NCBI GenBank assembly: GCA_021159805.1
Contig: JAGHDT010000031.1
Span: 1-8,426 of the forward strand
Direction of reading: 5' to 3'
Source of the DNA: Anaerolineae bacterium
GTDB taxonomy: Bacteria; Chloroflexota; Anaerolineae; B4-G1; SLSP01
DNA length: 8,426 nucleotides
A program made the translations under genes and the position numbers. The notes beneath the pieces are model-generated. The model was not told the DNA's origin, searched no databases, and saw only the letters and a program-made list of their open reading frames with translations. Below, piece by piece: positions 6,064-8,426 of the stretch (its first letter is position 1; every line of letters starts with the position of its first letter).

Positions 6064-6528
6064 TTATGCCTCTGCAATCACAATCAGCGGTTCGCCGTGC
6101 TGCACCCGCTGGCCAACAGTTACTAGAATCTCGGTCACCTGCCCCACCTGTGTGGAGCGAATCGCGTTGTTCATCTTCATGGCCTCAAGCACACATAGCT
6201 CCTGGCCATACTCAACGGTATCCCCCGCCGCCACGCTGATACTGACGATCGTCCCCGGCAGAGGAGCGGTTACCTCACCATTGCCGGCCACTGCCGACCA
6301 CGCTGCCGCAGGAGGCGCCACGGCCGTAACTGCGGGCACAGCTTGCACACGTTCCGGTATGTGCGCCAGCTCCATCTCTGCCACTGTCGGGGCGCTGACC
6401 GTAGCCTCAGGCTGGATGTGGACCTCAAATACCTGTCCATCCACGATGGCCCGCACAGGCCGCTCGCCAGGATCAGGAACCTGGACCTCGTAAGTTCGGC
6501 TTTCGATCGTCACACGGTAGTTCGGCAT
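6064..6528 (-). CDS. mmdC: Biotin carboxyl carrier subunit of the decarboxylase
   Basis: A 154-residue biotin carrier that shuttles the carboxyl group from the carboxyltransferase to the membrane subunit. The C-terminal biotinyl domain (about 84-154) has PLPGTIVSI (89-97) and the biotinylation motif EAMKMN (115-120) with Lys118 as the modified residue. Residues 41-83 form a Pro/Ala/Val-rich flexible linker. The N-terminal 40 residues form a small beta-type region with two similar strands, YEVQVP and FEVHIQP, longer than the usual single strand start. AGGTGG with a 6-base gap precedes the ATG at 6528, 49 bp after the anchor-subunit stop. A biotin protein ligase is not in the window. The same fold serves acetyl-CoA carboxylase AccB, but the neighbours and the short length favour a decarboxylase pump. 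Confidence 0.92.
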   Translation of the reverse strand: MPNYRVTIESRTYEVQVPDPGERPVRAIVDGQVFEVHIQPEATVSAPTVAEMELAHIPERVQAVPAVTAVAPPAAAWSAVAGNGEVTAPLPGTIVSISVAAGDTVEYGQELCVLEAMKMNNAIRSTQVGQVTEILVTVGQRVQHGEPLIVIAEA

Positions 6529-6577
6529 AATCAGCCACCTCAGCTTGCTTCAGAAACGGTTCCGGTGTGCGGCCATC

Positions 6578-7039
6578 TCAGCCCCGCACCCGGCGAGCAT
6601 CATAGCGGGCACGACGAGACAAATGCCCGCTGCGGACATAGCCATCCCAGGCATCCACCGCAGAGACCTCGACCTGGGGTATAATATCCGACCCGTGCCC
6701 GGCAAGGGCCACAGCTACAGCGGCTGCAGCAGCCTGCGCCGCACCGCGGGTCGCCGGCGCGCGGTTGGCCAGCGCCACAGCTACAGCTGCCACCGCAGCA
6801 CGGGCCGCGGCCTCACCAGGTGGCCCATCTACCTCAGAGCGCTCAGCCATTTCAGTCGTCTCTATCTCACCGCCATCCGGCGTGCCGCCCAGCGTGCCGC
6901 CCGGCGTGCCGGCCTTGTCCTTCTCTCCCGCCATCCGCGTCAGCAGCAGCATCCCCAGAGCCAGCACTCCGATGCTCGCGAATGTCATCCCCATACCCAG
7001 CACAGTCAGCTGGAGCGCCTGTGCTAGAGTCGTGTTCAC
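6578..7039 (-). CDS. mmdD: Small membrane anchor subunit (OadG/MmdD type)
   Basis: A 153-residue subunit expected to tether the carboxyltransferase and biotin carrier to the membrane pump. One N-terminal transmembrane helix (about 8-35, LTVLGMGMTFASIGVLALGM) is typical of OadG. A low-complexity Gly/Thr/Pro linker (44-57) and an acidic stretch (58-76) follow, then two Ala/Val-rich helices that are tandem copies 22 residues apart (81-92 and 103-114), and a basic tail beginning WDGY (131-134). Family members usually show one such Ala-rich helix, so the duplication is odd. The start is GTG at 7039; an in-frame TAG, the stop of the upstream carboxyltransferase, lies three codons before, so no longer start is possible, and starting later would remove the membrane helix. 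The ribosome site is weak, suggesting coupling to the upstream gene. Confidence 0.82.
   Translation of the reverse strand: MNTTLAQALQLTVLGMGMTFASIGVLALGMLLLTRMAGEKDKAGTPGGTLGGTPDGGEIETTEMAERSEVDGPPGEAAARAAVAAVAVALANRAPATRGAAQAAAAAVAVALAGHGSDIIPQVEVSAVDAWDGYVRSGHLSRRARYDARRVRG
6701..6799. repeat. 66-bp-period imperfect direct repeat within the anchor-subunit gene
   Basis: About 33 bases starting at 6701 recur at 6767, an exact 22-codon offset. The core GCCACAGCTACAGC is identical at 6708-6721 and 6774-6787. It encodes the duplicated Ala/Val helix (AVAVALA) of the anchor subunit. Confidence 0.7.
6877..6912. repeat. Three tandem 12-bp units in the anchor-subunit linker
   Basis: CCGGCGTGCCGC, CCAGCGTGCCGC and CCGGCGTGCCGG follow one another without gaps. 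On the minus strand they encode a Gly-Thr-Pro/Leu-Gly linker (around residues 44-57). The unit is a multiple of three, so copy-number changes would alter linker length without a frameshift. Confidence 0.75.
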
Positions 7040-7048
7040 AGCAGCGCC

Positions 7049-8426
7049 CTAGACCGGCATCACGCCGTGCTTCTTGGGAGGCACAGGCCGGTTCTGCTCG
7101 CGGACCGCGCGCAATGCAGCGATCAATTCCGGTCGCGTCCGTGCCGGCTCAATCACGTTATCCAGGATTCCGCGCCGTGCCGCGTAATAGGGATTGGCGT
7201 GGGTCTCGCGGTAGTCAGCCACTAATTCCGCCCGGCGTCCCTCGGGATCTTCTGCGACAGCCAACTCCTTGCGATGCAGGACACTCACCGCGCCCTCCGG
7301 CCCCATCACAGCGATCTCGGCAGTCGGCCACGCCAGATGCACATCGGCGCCCAGGCTCTTGCTGCTCATGACAATGTACGCGCCACCATAGCCCTTGCGC
7401 GTCACGATAGAGATCTTCGGCACAGTCGCCTCCACGTAGGCGTAGATGATCTTGGCGCCGTGGCGGATGATGCCGCCGTGCTCTTGCGCGACCCCCGGGA
7501 GGAAGCCGGGTGAATCGACAAAGGTCACCAGCGGGATATTGAAAGCGTCACAGAAGCGCACAAACCGGGAGATTTTATCTGACGCGTCGATGTCGATCGC
7601 ACCAGCCAACACCATCGGCTGCTGCGCGACAATGCCCACAGACTGACCATCCAACCGCGCAAAACCGACAATCACGTTCTGCGCCCAACTGGACTGCACC
7701 TCGAACCAACTCCCCAGGTCCGTTACGGCCGAGATAACCTCGTACATGTCATAAGGCAGGTTGGGCGCTGCGGGCACCAGGTGATTCAACCGGCGCTCAA
7801 CCCGCAGCGGATCGTCGACTGGCAGCACTGCTGGCGCCGGTTCAATGTTATTGGCCGGCAGATAGGCCAGGAGTTTGCGGACATAGGCCAAAGACCCGGC
7901 CTCATCCCGCCCAACAAAGTGCGCCACCCCACTCCGACTGGCGTGCACCCGCGCGCCTCCCAGCCCCTCGAGGTCGATCTGTTCACCGGTGACACTCGCG
8001 ACAACATCCGGTCCGGTGATGAACATCATCGAGCTTTTGTCCGTCATCACGACGAAGTCGGTGAGTGCCGGACTGTAGGATGCACCGCCGGCGCACGGCC
8101 CCATAATGACCGATATTTGGGGCACAACCCCTGAGGCCAGCGCATTCTGACGAAAAATCTCGCCGTAGCCCTGAAGTGACAGAATGCCCTCCTGAATCCG
8201 CGCACCGCCGGAGTCCAACAGTCCGATGATCGGGAACCCGTTATTCGTCGCCATCTCCTGGACCTGCACGATCTTGCGTGCGTGGGTCAGCGAGACAGAT
8301 CCGCCGTGCACGGTGAAGTCCTGGGCATAGACGAAGACCCTTCTTCCGTCAATCGTTCCATACCCATTGACCACCCCATCGCCCATGATCGCGTCACCAT
8401 CCTCAGGCTGCGCCACCGCAAAAGGC
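7049..8426 (-). CDS. mmdA: Carboxyltransferase (alpha) subunit, methylmalonyl-CoA decarboxylase type; 5' end outside window
   Basis: An open frame that runs off the right edge without a stop, so the N-terminus (about 60 residues by family length of roughly 510-520) is missing; the GTG at 8416 is internal. It transfers the carboxyl group from an acyl-CoA to biotin. Counting from that GTG: DSGGARIQEG (68-77), MGPCAGGASYSPALTDF (105-121) and MFITGPDVV (131-139) form the first crotonase-like half; DSPGFLPGVAQEHGGIIRHG (301-320), KGYGGAYIVMSSKSLGAD (341-358) and AWPTAEIAVMGPEGA (362-376) form the second. The C-terminus PPKKHGVMPV is the usual PPKKHG ending. The same family includes propionyl-CoA carboxylase beta; a biotin carboxylase gene is absent here and OadB/OadG subunits follow, which favours the Na+-pumping decarboxylase. 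It is followed directly by the anchor gene in the same frame. Confidence 0.9.
   Translation of the reverse strand, partial: PFAVAQPEDGDAIMGDGVVNGYGTIDGRRVFVYAQDFTVHGGSVSLTHARKIVQVQEMATNNGFPIIGLLDSGGARIQEGILSLQGYGEIFRQNALASGVVPQISVIMGPCAGGASYSPALTDFVVMTDKSSMMFITGPDVVASVTGEQIDLEGLGGARVHASRSGVAHFVGRDEAGSLAYVRKLLAYLPANNIEPAPAVLPVDDPLRVERRLNHLVPAAPNLPYDMYEVISAVTDLGSWFEVQSSWAQNVIVGFARLDGQSVGIVAQQPMVLAGAIDIDASDKISRFVRFCDAFNIPLVTFVDSPGFLPGVAQEHGGIIRHGAKIIYAYVEATVPKISIVTRKGYGGAYIVMSSKSLGADVHLAWPTAEIAVMGPEGAVSVLHRKELAVAEDPEGRRAELVADYRETHANPYYAARRGILDNVIEPARTRPELIAALRAVREQNRPVPPKKHGVMPV

Noticed and set aside
6063..6077. TTG start for the acetyltransferase overlapping the biotin-carrier gene
   Set aside because: ATG 6062 has an AGAGG six bases upstream, while the TTG would overlap the biotin-carrier gene and destroy the usual 1-bp spacing without adding any conserved residue.
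6680..6685. TATAAT box on the plus strand
   Set aside because: It lies inside the anchor-subunit gene, has no -35 partner I can support, and no plus-strand gene follows.
6545..7371. Long plus-strand frames opposite the anchor and carboxyltransferase genes
   Set aside because: They are low-complexity Arg/Ser/Pro-rich translations caused by the GC-rich repeats, with no ribosome site or family match.
8414..8416. GTG at 8416 as the true start of the carboxyltransferase
   Set aside because: The frame continues to the window edge without a stop and the family has about 60 more N-terminal residues, so the gene is cut by the window.
7049..8426. Propionyl-CoA carboxylase beta subunit as the function of the carboxyltransferase
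   Set aside because: No biotin carboxylase gene is seen and membrane pump subunits follow directly, which favours decarboxylation, though a shared use cannot be excluded.

Overview
This window is a bacterial stretch of moderately high GC, densely coded, that looks like part of an anaerobic energy-metabolism locus. Seven complete genes and one partial gene sit on the minus strand and read from the right edge toward about position 1075. A single plus-strand gene faces them from the left. The subunit types and the wording of conserved motifs suggest an anaerobic or facultative bacterium. Chloroflexota (Anaerolineae-like) is my best guess, but this is an impression from motif style and cannot be proved from the window. 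I see no insertion sequence, CRISPR array, tRNA or rRNA.

Right half (8426 to 4044, minus strand): genes for a sodium-pumping, biotin-dependent acyl-CoA decarboxylase, most likely methylmalonyl-CoA decarboxylase. The order is carboxyltransferase alpha (MmdA/PccB-like, 5' end cut by the window edge), small membrane anchor (OadG/MmdD-like), biotin carrier (MmdC/BCCP), a GNAT acetyltransferase that is not a normal member of this operon, then the Na+-translocating membrane subunit (OadB/MmdB). The order A-D-C-B is the known order for methylmalonyl-CoA decarboxylase, with the GNAT gene wedged between C and B.

Middle to left (3875 to 1075, minus strand): a four-subunit 2-oxoacid:ferredoxin oxidoreductase in the order delta (2x[4Fe-4S] ferredoxin), alpha, beta (TPP), gamma. 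The family is annotated both as 2-oxoglutarate (Kor) and as 3-methyl-2-oxobutanoate (Vor) oxidoreductase, and sequence alone does not settle the substrate. A 168-bp gap with several dyad symmetries separates this cluster from the decarboxylase genes. A strong potential RNA stem lies between alpha and beta.

Left end (1 to 997, plus strand): a short stretch resembling the first transmembrane segment of an MFS transporter, probably a remnant, then a complete divergent NIF3/YbgI-like protein with an altered metal-site motif. It converges on the gamma-subunit gene.

How the genes may work together (inference): a 2-oxoacid is oxidatively decarboxylated to an acyl-CoA plus reduced ferredoxin. If the product is succinyl-CoA, a mutase and an epimerase (not in the window) would give methylmalonyl-CoA, whose decarboxylation to propionyl-CoA drives Na+ export through the OadB subunit. 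The pair would then couple amino-acid or TCA-intermediate fermentation to a sodium gradient.
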